From positions 1 through 20,516 of the IMG/VR virus record IMGVR_UViG_3300003690_000115: a DNA stretch of 20,516 bases. The stretch is one strand, 5' to 3'. A program made the position numbers and the translations under genes. Source of the DNA: a virus. Shown here one piece after another: positions 1 to 5,935 of this stretch (position 1 is the stretch's first letter; every line of letters begins with the position of its first letter). The notes beneath the pieces were generated by a model. The model was not told the DNA's origin. It searched no databases and worked only from the letters and a program-made list of their open reading frames with translations.

Positions 1-89
1 GCTGTTCCAAGTGTACCGGCGGCTCCAGCTGCTGTTCCGCCCATACCTAATGCGGATGCGATACCAGCCATTGTTAGTCCAAAGCTCAT
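1..89 (-). CDS. Gly/Ala-rich hydrophobic protein, N-terminal fragment (cut by window edge)
   Basis: The ATG at 89-87 has an AGGAG ribosome binding site just upstream and overlaps the stop of the cupin-like gene as ATGA. About 29 codons are visible before the window edge. They encode MSFGLTMAGIASALGMGG and then more Gly, Ala and Thr. Such a small-residue hydrophobic start is common in phage internal virion or DNA-ejection proteins, and the neighbours fit that. This is an inference from composition and position only, and no family can be assigned from the fragment. Confidence 0.6.
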   Translation of the reverse strand, partial: MSFGLTMAGIASALGMGGTAAGAAGTLGT

Positions 90-538
90 GTTATTTCTCC
101 TGCTACTTTTTGCTGATTTAATAATTTTAAAATGTGTGGCCGCCCTTCCTCGACCAGCTCGTCCTCTGCGTCTTCCGGCGTTGCGGTGGCGGTGGTGTGA
201 GTCGAAACCCACTCAACATCCGTTAGCGCCAACCCAACTCGCTTGACGCCCTTTTTTGATGCCATGACCAAAGGTGCTGTGACGACTTTTAATGTGCCAT
301 CATCACTTCTCACCCGCATCGAACCTTTCATTAAGACATCGATGCCATCTTGTTTGTGTACTTTTCCGGTTATGATAGTGCCGGCGGGCAAATAGATTGT
401 CCGCGCATACATTCCACCGGAAAAAAGATGATCCAATTTCGCATCAAACTGCGGCAGCTTCGCCAGCTCGTCTTCGAAAGCCAGAACTTTTTCAAGTCCT
501 GGTTTTTCAGCTACTTCAGTTTTCGCTTCAGCCGGCAT
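86..538 (-). CDS. Cupin-like small phage protein
   Basis: A 150-aa protein. The N-terminal 30 residues are Glu/Lys/Ala-rich. The centre, about residues 41-105, is a run of short beta strands: GMYARTIYLPAGTIITGKVH, then VLMKGSMRVRSDDG. This matches the single-domain cupin-like proteins found in podovirus structural regions. The classic cupin metal site is incomplete, with one visible His (in KVHK), so a structural rather than enzymatic role seems likelier. The C-terminal third is acidic and ends in a helical segment. Its start overlaps the end of the S74-domain gene by 11 nt, and its stop overlaps the next gene as ATGA, so all three are probably translated from one message. The fold call is moderate; the function is unknown. 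Confidence 0.7.
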   Translation of the reverse strand: MPAEAKTEVAEKPGLEKVLAFEDELAKLPQFDAKLDHLFSGGMYARTIYLPAGTIITGKVHKQDGIDVLMKGSMRVRSDDGTLKVVTAPLVMASKKGVKRVGLALTDVEWVSTHTTATATPEDAEDELVEEGRPHILKLLNQQKVAGEIT

Positions 539-1151
539 TTTTTAGCTCATCTATTTCTGCTGCCAGGGATTCGATTGCTGTGTGCATTTCTTTGACCGTT
601 TCGATCAGTTCAGCTACAACCAGCGTGTAATCCACTTTCTTGTACCCGGTTTCTGCGTCGATATGAACGGCTGCCGGCAAAACTTTTTCCAGTTCCTGAG
701 CCATAACCCCGCCGGTAGGCTCAGAATGACCTTTGAAGTTGTACCGGTAGCCGTTGATCTTCTCGATGTTGGTCTTGAGCCTGAGATCCGAAAAAGAATC
801 CGCAAGCCCTTGCCAAATATCGCCTTTTTTGTCCGGTGTGTTTTTTCCCGACGACATAGTGATCGTCTGAGGACTGAGGCCGAAAGCTGTCTGTAAATGT
901 TGCAGCTGGCGTTCTGGGTACGCTTGCTCTTCCATAAACTTGCCGTACAGCAAGTCTAGCTCGGACTGTTCCATCGCCTGTTTTTCAGCGCCTATGTCGG
1001 CCAGAATGTTGGCATCGCCAAAGACCATCTGCCGCTCTGCGTCGCTCATTGCAGCAAGCGCCTGGGAGGCTTGCCCTTGGCCCTGCATTCCCGCGATTTC
1101 AGCTTGTTGATTGCTCAACCCAACCTCAGTCTGCAGCCCTAGATCCTGCAT
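528..1151 (-). CDS. Peptidase S74 intramolecular chaperone-domain protein (C-terminal part of a split gene)
   Basis: A 207-aa ORF. The first ~100 residues are Gln/Glu-rich and helical. A Ser-Asp pair followed by LRLKTNI begins a C-terminal S74 domain (about residues 118-195). It includes GGVMAQELEKVLPAAV, the KKVDYTLVVAELIETVKE helix, and a terminal coiled coil. In known families (endosialidase tail spike, T5 L-shaped fiber) this domain trimerises the protein and then cuts itself off at the Ser of the Ser-Asp pair. The first ATG (1151) lies inside the upstream ORF, lacks a clear ribosome binding site, and is in the -1 frame relative to it. Together the two ORFs read like one ~400-aa virion protein, so this is probably its C-terminal half. 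A true two-gene arrangement is possible. Confidence 0.75.
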   Translation of the reverse strand: MQDLGLQTEVGLSNQQAEIAGMQGQGQASQALAAMSDAERQMVFGDANILADIGAEKQAMEQSELDLLYGKFMEEQAYPERQLQHLQTAFGLSPQTITMSSGKNTPDKKGDIWQGLADSFSDLRLKTNIEKINGYRYNFKGHSEPTGGVMAQELEKVLPAAVHIDAETGYKKVDYTLVVAELIETVKEMHTAIESLAAEIDELKNAG

Positions 1152-1738
1152 GTACCGGCGTACCCGGCCTGTCGTTGCCCAGCGACCATGTCGCCGACAG
1201 CATCGAAGTAGTTACGGTTGGTTTCAGCCTCTGCCACGCCGTGGCGGCTTCCTCCAAAAGCTCCGGCAGCGGTGGCGTCCGCGCCCATTTGGCCCATCGC
1301 CAGCTGCCTGGCCCGATCCATGTCAGCCGTAGACCGATTAATCACTTCATCGGTGTATGGATTGAAGTAGTCGGAAAATTGTTGACCTGCGGTGTAGGCA
1401 GTTGCATCAGTCGGCATCTGACCCGCTAATTGGCCCATCCGGTTGACCGCTGTGCCGAGCGTTCCGGCTCCTGTTCCTCGTGCCGTATCGTAGTCTGAAA
1501 ACGACTGTAGCTGCTCCGGCGTGAAACCGGCAATCATCTGGCCCTGGTACTGCTCAAATGGAGTCTCGTGAACCTTCTCAGACTCGGCGTACATCGATTC
1601 CCATTTTCGCTTAACGTCCGGATCAAGTTCCTGCTGCTGAACTGTCGTGCCACCGCCGCCGCCTTTCCCACCACCGCGCAGCATGACGTGCCCGAGCTGC
1701 GGCATCAGCGCCAAAACCATTCTTTCGATAATTCTCAT
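1139..1738 (-). CDS. Glycine-rich virion protein, N-terminal part of the S74-domain protein
   Basis: A 199-aa ORF starting at an ATGA overlap with the upstream gene. After a hydrophobic lead comes a poly-Gly stretch (GGGKGGGGG). Then follows a segment seen in a family of podovirus virion proteins: an ELDPDVKRKW helix, 'Y-x-GQMIAGFTPEQ', 'FNPYTDEVINRSTADMDRAR', and 'GAFGGSRHGVAEAETNRNYF'. In that family, as I recall it, this portion continues into a helical region and an S74 chaperone domain within one chain. Here the frame ends at TAG (1141-1139), only 13 nt past the first ATG of the next ORF, which carries the expected continuation in the -1 frame. Residues after about QRQAGY (near 1160) look out of frame. 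It is probably a split gene or sequence error; no canonical slippery heptamer is visible. Confidence 0.7.
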   Translation of the reverse strand: MRIIERMVLALMPQLGHVMLRGGGKGGGGGTTVQQQELDPDVKRKWESMYAESEKVHETPFEQYQGQMIAGFTPEQLQSFSDYDTARGTGAGTLGTAVNRMGQLAGQMPTDATAYTAGQQFSDYFNPYTDEVINRSTADMDRARQLAMGQMGADATAAGAFGGSRHGVAEAETNRNYFDAVGDMVAGQRQAGYAGTCRI

Positions 1739-2223
1739 AACGTCATTTCCTTTTCAAGAACCGTATAGACGGGCAAATACCCCCACTGTTTTCGCATCAG
1801 TCTTGCAATCGATTCGCGACACGCGCCCTGGATGTGCGTTCCACCGTGCTTTTTCACCCAAGCTTCCAACTGACCGTAAGAGCTGTCTGAAATGGAATTC
1901 GGGCCACCAAATGTCGTGATGAAAAAAATCCGTTTTCCCGGTGTCATCTTCCATTCACCCACGATGACCCCTTTTGGGTCCAGATCGTCGCCAGCCAGGA
2001 TAAAAGCCTGGGCCTGGCCCGATATCAAGTATGTTTTGCCCTGCTCCGTTGTACATTCGTCATTTGAATAAGGTTCGACCAGGTCGAGCAGCTTGGAAAG
2101 TTTAGGCCAGACGGCATGGACATATTCTTTCGGCAGCTCATGAAGTCCGATTTTGCTCCCAGTCTTCGAATGTTTTTTCGGCGTGATAGTGGCTGTTGAT
2201 TTCGTCTGCAACGCGACTGGCAT
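1735..2223 (-). CDS. Gp13-like (DUF2833/GNAT-like) phage protein
   Basis: A 162-aa protein. A basic, Thr/Lys-rich N-terminus is followed from about residue 28 by LPKEYVHAVWPKLSKLLDLV. Then come 'LISGQAQAFILAGDDLDPKGVIVGEW', a strand 'KRIFFITTFGG', and 'LEAWVKKHGGTHIQGACRESIARLMRKQWG'. This layout resembles the T7 gp13 group (DUF2833), a GNAT-acetyltransferase-like fold carried by many podoviruses near internal virion genes. No acetyl-CoA loop can be confirmed, so catalysis is doubtful. The ATG at 2223 lies 86 nt inside the upstream gene but has a strong GGAGG eight bases before it, which supports that start. The following gene begins on its stop (ATGA). Confidence 0.65.
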   Translation of the reverse strand: MPVALQTKSTATITPKKHSKTGSKIGLHELPKEYVHAVWPKLSKLLDLVEPYSNDECTTEQGKTYLISGQAQAFILAGDDLDPKGVIVGEWKMTPGKRIFFITTFGGPNSISDSSYGQLEAWVKKHGGTHIQGACRESIARLMRKQWGYLPVYTVLEKEMTL

Positions 2224-2608
2224 GTTCTAAGCCTCCGGTAATCAGTGCAACTGTGATAATGATTTGCTCGCCAATTTCTCGATAAACATATGCAAAAACC
2301 CGCTTATTTTCATCGTCCGAATACGCCCAATTATTCGAAGAATTCCAGACGATCAGGCTGTTGCTGATGATCGGTCGCAGCTGCTGCTCATGCAGCCGAT
2401 AAAACGGGTTAGCTGGGATATCGACCATCAGAATGTGTAGCATTTGAAGCATTCGCTCCGTACTCATGGACTCTGAGCCTTTGTCCTGGTCAACAAAATC
2501 ATCGGCAATTTGAACAGCAATCGACAAATTGCTAAGAAAGCCGGCTGCTGCTCGGTCTCCAGATGCCCAATCAAATATTTTATTAGCTTCGTCTGCGTGA
2601 TTTTTCAT
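2138..2608 (-). CDS. Conserved phage protein of unknown function (helical)
   Basis: A 156-aa, mostly helical protein. Visible landmarks are 'LSIAVQIADDFVDQD' near residues 28-42, 'MLQMLHILMVDIPANPFYRLHEQQLRPII' (about 53-82), a Trp/Ser segment 'VWNSSNNW', and a hydrophobic helix 'EIGEQIIITVALITGG'. I recognise this pattern from uncultured marine phage genomes, where it is always hypothetical. The acidic IADDFVDQD run superficially recalls the Asp-rich motif of isoprenoid synthases, but a second motif is missing, so I do not call an enzyme. It lies just after the endolysin and a 68-aa protein. It starts four bases inside the 68-aa gene's stop region and overlaps the next gene by 86 nt. Confidence 0.65.
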   Translation of the reverse strand: MKNHADEANKIFDWASGDRAAAGFLSNLSIAVQIADDFVDQDKGSESMSTERMLQMLHILMVDIPANPFYRLHEQQLRPIISNSLIVWNSSNNWAYSDDENKRVFAYVYREIGEQIIITVALITGGLEHASRVADEINSHYHAEKTFEDWEQNRTS

Positions 2609-2811
2609 ATTGCCGTTGTTGATAGTGCGCCGGCATTACTGACAACCAGCTGGTATCGAGTTCCGTTCGCGGAAGTTAAAATTAACCGTCCGTTCCCAAT
2701 CTCGATGTCTAGGTCTTTCTTCAGATTCGACCCGTCCGCCAGCTCCAAAATCAAATTGCGCTGATTCTCGTATCGGTTGGTGTACACCGCCGGGGGTCTA
2801 GGAAGTTTCAT
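2605..2811 (-). CDS. Small conserved phage protein, MKLPRPP type
   Basis: A 68-aa protein opening with MKLPRPPAVYTNRYENQRN, a helix, then 'DLDIEIGNGRLILTSANGTRYQLVV', which reads as two to three beta strands. This type of 65-80-aa protein, with an MKLPRPP start and a short 'RLILT...RY-LVV' hairpin, is common in the tail/lysis region of marine podoviruses. Its function is unknown. A role as a small virion component is a guess from position. It overlaps the endolysin stop as ATGA, so it is probably translated by coupling. Confidence 0.7.
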   Translation of the reverse strand: MKLPRPPAVYTNRYENQRNLILELADGSNLKKDLDIEIGNGRLILTSANGTRYQLVVSNAGALSTTAI

Positions 2812-3350
2812 TTGTACTTCTCAAAAACGTTGTTGACGACTGAAGAATTTGTAGCGATCACGCAGCACTCGACTGCTCGTCTGACCCAGCCTTTTCCATA
2901 CCTTATATATAGATCACCCAGTTTTTGGTAATGCAAAATTCGCCTCGTCGTAAAATCCCTGATTAAATCTGTCTGGTTCAGTTCAGCCGCCACTTTTTCA
3001 GTGTGCGGGCCGATTATTCCGTCTGTTTTCAACTGCTCTCCGGCGTCATTTACAGCTTGCTGAAAAAACAGTGCGCTTTTTCTCGACCCCTGATTTACCG
3101 CGCTATCGAAACAGCTCAAAACGCAGCCCGGCGATAGGTTTTGGAATGAATTGAAATATTCACGTTTGTAAATCGACATCGCCTGTTCTTTTGTCGGTGG
3201 CTCGCCATCATCACCGAACGCATCCGGCCAAGTCCGCTGGCTGATCCCCCAGCATGTTCGCCATTTTTCACCCGGCACCACATGATCTTTCCCAGCGCCT
3301 TCCCAGCGCATCGTGTGGTCGAAGCAAAACTGGAACAGGTCTTCACTCAT
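2808..3350 (-). CDS. Endolysin, glycoside hydrolase family 108 (N-acetylmuramidase)
   Basis: A 180-aa protein if started at the ATG at 3350 (MSEDLFQFCFDH), which sits inside the lipoprotein stop as ATGAGTGA. A longer frame to 3440 exists but would overlap the lipoprotein by about 100 nt. Glu17 in 'MRWEGAGKDHVV' is in the position of the GH108 catalytic glutamate (EGG in the family; EGA here). It is followed by 'TCWGISQRTWP', matching the family's YGIS segment. A helical core with 'CFDSAVNQGSRKSALFFQQAVN' follows, and 'TDGIIGPHTEKVA' begins the family's C-terminal peptidoglycan-binding region. It should cleave the glycan strands of murein at lysis. No signal peptide is seen, so a holin is needed for export. 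Confidence 0.85.
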   Translation of the reverse strand: MSEDLFQFCFDHTMRWEGAGKDHVVPGEKWRTCWGISQRTWPDAFGDDGEPPTKEQAMSIYKREYFNSFQNLSPGCVLSCFDSAVNQGSRKSALFFQQAVNDAGEQLKTDGIIGPHTEKVAAELNQTDLIRDFTTRRILHYQKLGDLYIRYGKGWVRRAVECCVIATNSSVVNNVFEKYK

Positions 3351-3531
3351 CAGCAGCGCAATCGATGGTGATTTTATGCGGCTGCGTAGCCAGGGCCACG
3401 GTCTGCCTGATAACGTGCCTATTTTCGGCTGGAACGGCACAATACCTACCCACCATCTCGCCGATAACTTGACCTGTAGAACAACCCGAAACGGCTAAAC
3501 TCAATGCGACTATTGCAACGATTTTCTTCAT
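3343..3531 (-). CDS. Small outer-membrane lipoprotein (lysis region; possible o-spanin)
   Basis: A 62-aa protein with a textbook lipoprotein signal: MKKIVAIVALSLAVSGC, with the lipobox LAVSGC placing the modified Cys at residue 17. The mature 46 residues contain two more Cys (in GRYCAVP and IDCAAD) that could form a disulfide, and end acidic. It directly precedes the endolysin (8-nt overlap). It begins inside the frame of a 53-aa membrane ORF, an arrangement like Rz/Rz1 spanin pairs. It lacks the Pro-rich linker typical of lambda Rz1, so the spanin role is inference from lipobox, size and position. Similar Cys-containing lipoproteins occur beside endolysins in marine phages. Confidence 0.75.
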   Translation of the reverse strand: MKKIVAIVALSLAVSGCSTGQVIGEMVGRYCAVPAENRHVIRQTVALATQPHKITIDCAADE

Positions 3532-3607
3532 AACGTGTAACCCTATCCATCAAATAGATTACAAAGCTGCCTTGCAGCACCAGCTGCAGCACCAACAGTC
3601 CAATCAC
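3446..3607 (-). CDS. Possible 53-aa single-pass membrane protein overlapping the lipoprotein gene
   Basis: This ORF is too short for a 60-aa cut-off. A GTG at 3607-3605 overlaps the DUF1353 stop as GTGA, the same coupling seen at 6786. It encodes VIGLLVLQLVLQGSFVIYLM (one membrane span with almost no N-terminal tail) and then a basic segment, DRVTRYEENRCNSR and onward, ending at TAG 3446. It fills an otherwise unexplained 72-nt gap in a genome with hardly any gaps. It then overlaps the first 86 nt of the lipoprotein gene in another frame. It could be a tiny holin or a minimal inner-membrane partner of the lipoprotein. Its C-terminal half may only reflect the overlapping frame. No strong ribosome binding site is seen. 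Confidence 0.4.
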   Translation of the reverse strand: MIGLLVLQLVLQGSFVIYLMDRVTRYEENRCNSRIEFSRFGLFYRSSYRRDGG

Positions 3608-3978
3608 TGCTGCCTTGGCTCCCAATGGCTTGCACCGAAAGCGCGAAGAATGTAGTAGATAAAATACGCCTGTGTTTTCCGCATTCCCTGCTCGATCATC
3701 GCGGCCCGCAGCACTTTGTCAGCGGCTTTTCGTGTGTATCCGTATCTCACAGACCCTTTGCTGTATAGAAAGTCGTGTACAACACTTGGGCTGCGGATCA
3801 GATATGAATCATCGTCGATGTACCATTTCGCCATGCTTGGCACTGACGCAAAATTGGTTTTAAAACCGATTGGGACGACGATCACATCCCCATCCTCGAC
3901 CGTGTAAATCAGCGGGTCGATCAGGATGTACGCATCCTCACCCCGGACTGCCTCCACTTTTAGTTCAGTTTTGAACAT
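3604..3978 (-). CDS. DUF1353 family protein
   Basis: A 124-aa protein from the ATG at 3978, which overlaps the previous stop as TGATG. A frame extending to 4056 exists but would run through the membrane-protein gene. Family hallmarks of DUF1353 are clear. They are the strand pair ending 'VPIGFKTNFASVPSMAKW' (about residues 52-69), 'SVVHDFLYSKG' (His-Asp, about 82-92), 'YTRKAADKVLRAAM' and 'ILRAFGASHW'. The family is frequent in phage lysis and tail regions and its biochemical role is not established. The conserved HD in VVHDFLY and the DFASVP-like turn (NFASVP here) have suggested a hydrolase-like pocket, but that is speculative. Here it lies between the XhlA-like membrane protein and the lipoprotein/endolysin pair. 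Confidence 0.8.
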   Translation of the reverse strand: MFKTELKVEAVRGEDAYILIDPLIYTVEDGDVIVVPIGFKTNFASVPSMAKWYIDDDSYLIRSPSVVHDFLYSKGSVRYGYTRKAADKVLRAAMIEQGMRKTQAYFIYYILRAFGASHWEPRQQ

Positions 3979-4175
3979 CACGCGCCCATCGTCAGTGCAG
4001 CCAGCAGCCCGCTGCGATCCGCGATATAAATGAAAACCGCGCCGGTTACGAACCACCGGGCCTGAACGAGCATTGTCTTGATCACTCCGAGATCGTCCTT
4101 GATTGACCGAATCTGCTCCCTTTGCCAGCCCGATTCACGCTCCAGGTTCTCGACTCTTCGGTCCATTTCGCTCAA
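3978..4175 (-). CDS. XhlA-like small membrane protein (holin or holin accessory)
   Basis: A 65-aa protein with the layout of the haemolysin XhlA family. An N-terminal coiled coil (MDRRVENLERESGWQREQ and on through IKDDLGVIKTMLVQ) is followed by one hydrophobic span, 'WFVTGAVFIYIADRSGLLAAL' (about residues 41-61). In Bacillus phages and PBSX-like elements XhlA-type proteins assist or act as holins. The 'DLGVIK' segment before the span is characteristic. It overlaps the end of the 491-aa tail protein as ATGA and is followed by DUF1353, a lipoprotein and GH108 endolysin, consistent with the start of a lysis cassette. It could also be an anchoring protein of unknown role. Confidence 0.65.
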   Translation of the reverse strand: MSEMDRRVENLERESGWQREQIRSIKDDLGVIKTMLVQARWFVTGAVFIYIADRSGLLAALTMGA

Positions 4176-5647
4176 CGCTGCCCCCCTGAGACTGCTTGAA
4201 CTCGCATCTCACCAACTCGCCAATCGGTATTCCTAGCGGACTCAACTTTGATCGTAATCTGACGCCCAGTCAGTCGAAACGATGTCGGGTTTTTCATGGT
4301 GAATGGCCCGTAATCACGTTCCGTATCAGTCGGGTGAAAACGGGTCTTGAACCGGGCCTGTACGTCGCCCAATGTTTTCTCGTCCGGTATCAGGCCCGTA
4401 ATTGATGTAACGGTGTCACCGTCGCCAATTTGCATCGGCCCTGACTCTGCATATGGAGTACGGGAATCGTAAGTGAAACCGGTCTCGTGTTCGTGGATAT
4501 AGCCGTCAGTCCCGGCAAAAAATGGTGACCGGAAAACTGTTCGATCCACTCCAGCGGTACGGTCTAATTTTCCAACATTCCAGTGGTTTTCGGTCCAATT
4601 CCAGCTGACATAGCTATCGCATTCCAGTGATTCGTCCGCTGGGTAGAACCACCAGACCTCACTAAATTGATTGTTGATGACCCCATAGACCTTGCTTCTT
4701 TGGTCTTCATTAATATCTGTAAAAACGAAATCTGCAACTTCGGATTCCAGTGGTTTCACGTAGCCGTCATACATAAAAAAACTTTTCTTGCCCATCCACA
4801 CTACAAAAGTATCGACCGAGATTATTGCTTTCGGCCCAATAATTCCGCAGCTGGAGCCAACTTTTTCAAAGGCGTAGACATAGGGCGGGCCAGTGTATGT
4901 AGCTGCATGAGCATCTGTTGTTGTCAGGATCAGAGTCTGACCTCGGACCCGAACAGCAGTCTCGATAGCCCCATCCGTAATGAGTTCAATATCCCCGGCC
5001 TGATTCGTGGCTGCGGCTGCCCAAACGGTAGCGGATTCTTGGTCCGACCACTTCACGAGTCTATTGTTGCCGCTCGCACCGAGTGCCATGAGAAACCTTT
5101 CACTGGTCACCACGAGGCCAGCGCAGCTGGTTGGCGCATTGGTGATCGCAGCAGCTGGTGTAGTAAAAGAAAGCGCCCATTCATAGAGCTTTCCGTCTTT
5201 CGAGCTGCAAGCCACCAAGTTTTCGCCCCAGTTGTCTATCGACCAGGTTGTAGCTGGCGTATATGTGCTGGTGTCCGGTCGCGTGGTCCCGTAATTGTGT
5301 TTGTTGTAAAGCTGGCTGCCGTACCCGGTTGCGTTAAACGCATCAACATTGCCGGTGGTAAATGATGTGGGTGTGATGTCGTAAATCGTCGCATCACCAC
5401 CCATGACATAGAGTTTGCTGGCTGTGCCAATACCGACTTTTCGGTCTCCACTATTATCTGCCCAGGCGAGCATCCCACGAGCTTTTCCGGTGATCGTCGT
5501 TGTCGTGTGCTGCCGCCAGCCGCCAATTGGTCTCATCGCCCCTTCGTGCCACCGGACCAGGTCCGCATCGGCCCATCGTCCACGGGCCTGATATTCAGTG
5601 CCGTTTTTGTAGACACCCGGTGGGATTTTTAGGGGCAAAATCGGCAT
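4172..5647 (-). CDS. Predicted beta-propeller tail protein (491 aa)
   Basis: The N-terminus reads 'PPGVYKNGTEYQARGRW', then 'ADLVRWHEGAMRPIGGW', a signature I recognise in a widespread family of structural proteins of marine podoviruses. The remainder is a succession of four-stranded repeats with 'GLVVTSERFLMALG', 'VRVRGQTLILTTTDAHAATY', 'VDTFVVWMGKKSFFMYDG' and 'EVWWFYPADESLECDSY', as expected for propeller blades. The C-terminus, 'GRQITIKVESARNTDWRVG', is like the closing strands of P22 gp10. Size (P22 gp10 is about 470 aa), the beta-rich architecture and the place among tail genes suggest a nozzle/hub-type tail component. Equivalence to gp10 is inference. It starts directly after the 95-aa Cys protein stop. 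Confidence 0.7.
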   Translation of the reverse strand: MPILPLKIPPGVYKNGTEYQARGRWADADLVRWHEGAMRPIGGWRQHTTTTITGKARGMLAWADNSGDRKVGIGTASKLYVMGGDATIYDITPTSFTTGNVDAFNATGYGSQLYNKHNYGTTRPDTSTYTPATTWSIDNWGENLVACSSKDGKLYEWALSFTTPAAAITNAPTSCAGLVVTSERFLMALGASGNNRLVKWSDQESATVWAAAATNQAGDIELITDGAIETAVRVRGQTLILTTTDAHAATYTGPPYVYAFEKVGSSCGIIGPKAIISVDTFVVWMGKKSFFMYDGYVKPLESEVADFVFTDINEDQRSKVYGVINNQFSEVWWFYPADESLECDSYVSWNWTENHWNVGKLDRTAGVDRTVFRSPFFAGTDGYIHEHETGFTYDSRTPYAESGPMQIGDGDTVTSITGLIPDEKTLGDVQARFKTRFHPTDTERDYGPFTMKNPTSFRLTGRQITIKVESARNTDWRVGEMRVQAVSGGQR

Positions 5648-5935
5648 CTAATTCTCCAATTTTTGGGTCGCGTTCTGCATAATCTGGTTGAATTGCTGCT
5701 GCCCCGTAACCGTTTCATTTCTGAAAGATTCGAGTGCGGCAGTTTGCCCTCTATTGGTTTTGCTCATTTCGAGCTGAAGTACAGGGAGCCATGCGATCGC
5801 GCAGGCAAATTCGTCTACAGTTTCACCATCGGGCTTGGTCCCGGCGATCCGTGTGTACCAGGCGCAGCGGTACTGTTTGTTGTCTCGGATCTCTTCGCAT
5901 TTCGATCCCAGCGGACAAGTGATTTCTGGTTCCAC
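5648..5935 (-). CDS. Small Cys-containing phage protein (95 aa)
   Basis: The protein opens MEPEITCPLGSKCEEIRDNK, then 'YRCAWYTRIAG' and 'DEFACAIAWLPVLQLEMSKTNRGQTAALESFRNE'. Four cysteines (residues 7, 13, 24 and 45) lie in the first half, in a spacing that could bind one metal ion or form two disulfides. The second half is a single long amphipathic helix with a Gln-rich tail. The 'CPLG..CEE...RCAWY' pattern recurs in phage genomes next to tail genes, with no function known to me. It is coupled to both neighbours: its ATG overlaps the fiber stop and its stop abuts the ATG of the 491-aa protein. A virion or assembly role is inferred from position only. Confidence 0.7.
   Translation of the reverse strand: MEPEITCPLGSKCEEIRDNKQYRCAWYTRIAGTKPDGETVDEFACAIAWLPVLQLEMSKTNRGQTAALESFRNETVTGQQQFNQIMQNATQKLEN

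Noticed and set aside
2480-2510. Isoprenoid-synthase-like Asp motif (IADDFVDQD) in the 156-aa protein
   Set aside because: There is a single motif only, the protein is too short, and no second Asp-rich motif is present.
3351-3440. Longer endolysin start at 3440
   Set aside because: It would overlap the lipoprotein gene by about 100 nt and put 30 non-family residues before the GH108 domain. The ATG at 3350 fits the family start.
4667-5365. 232-aa plus-strand ORF inside the 491-aa tail gene
   Set aside because: It shows no recognisable domain, and the minus-strand reading has a known N-terminal signature and tight coupling to both neighbours.
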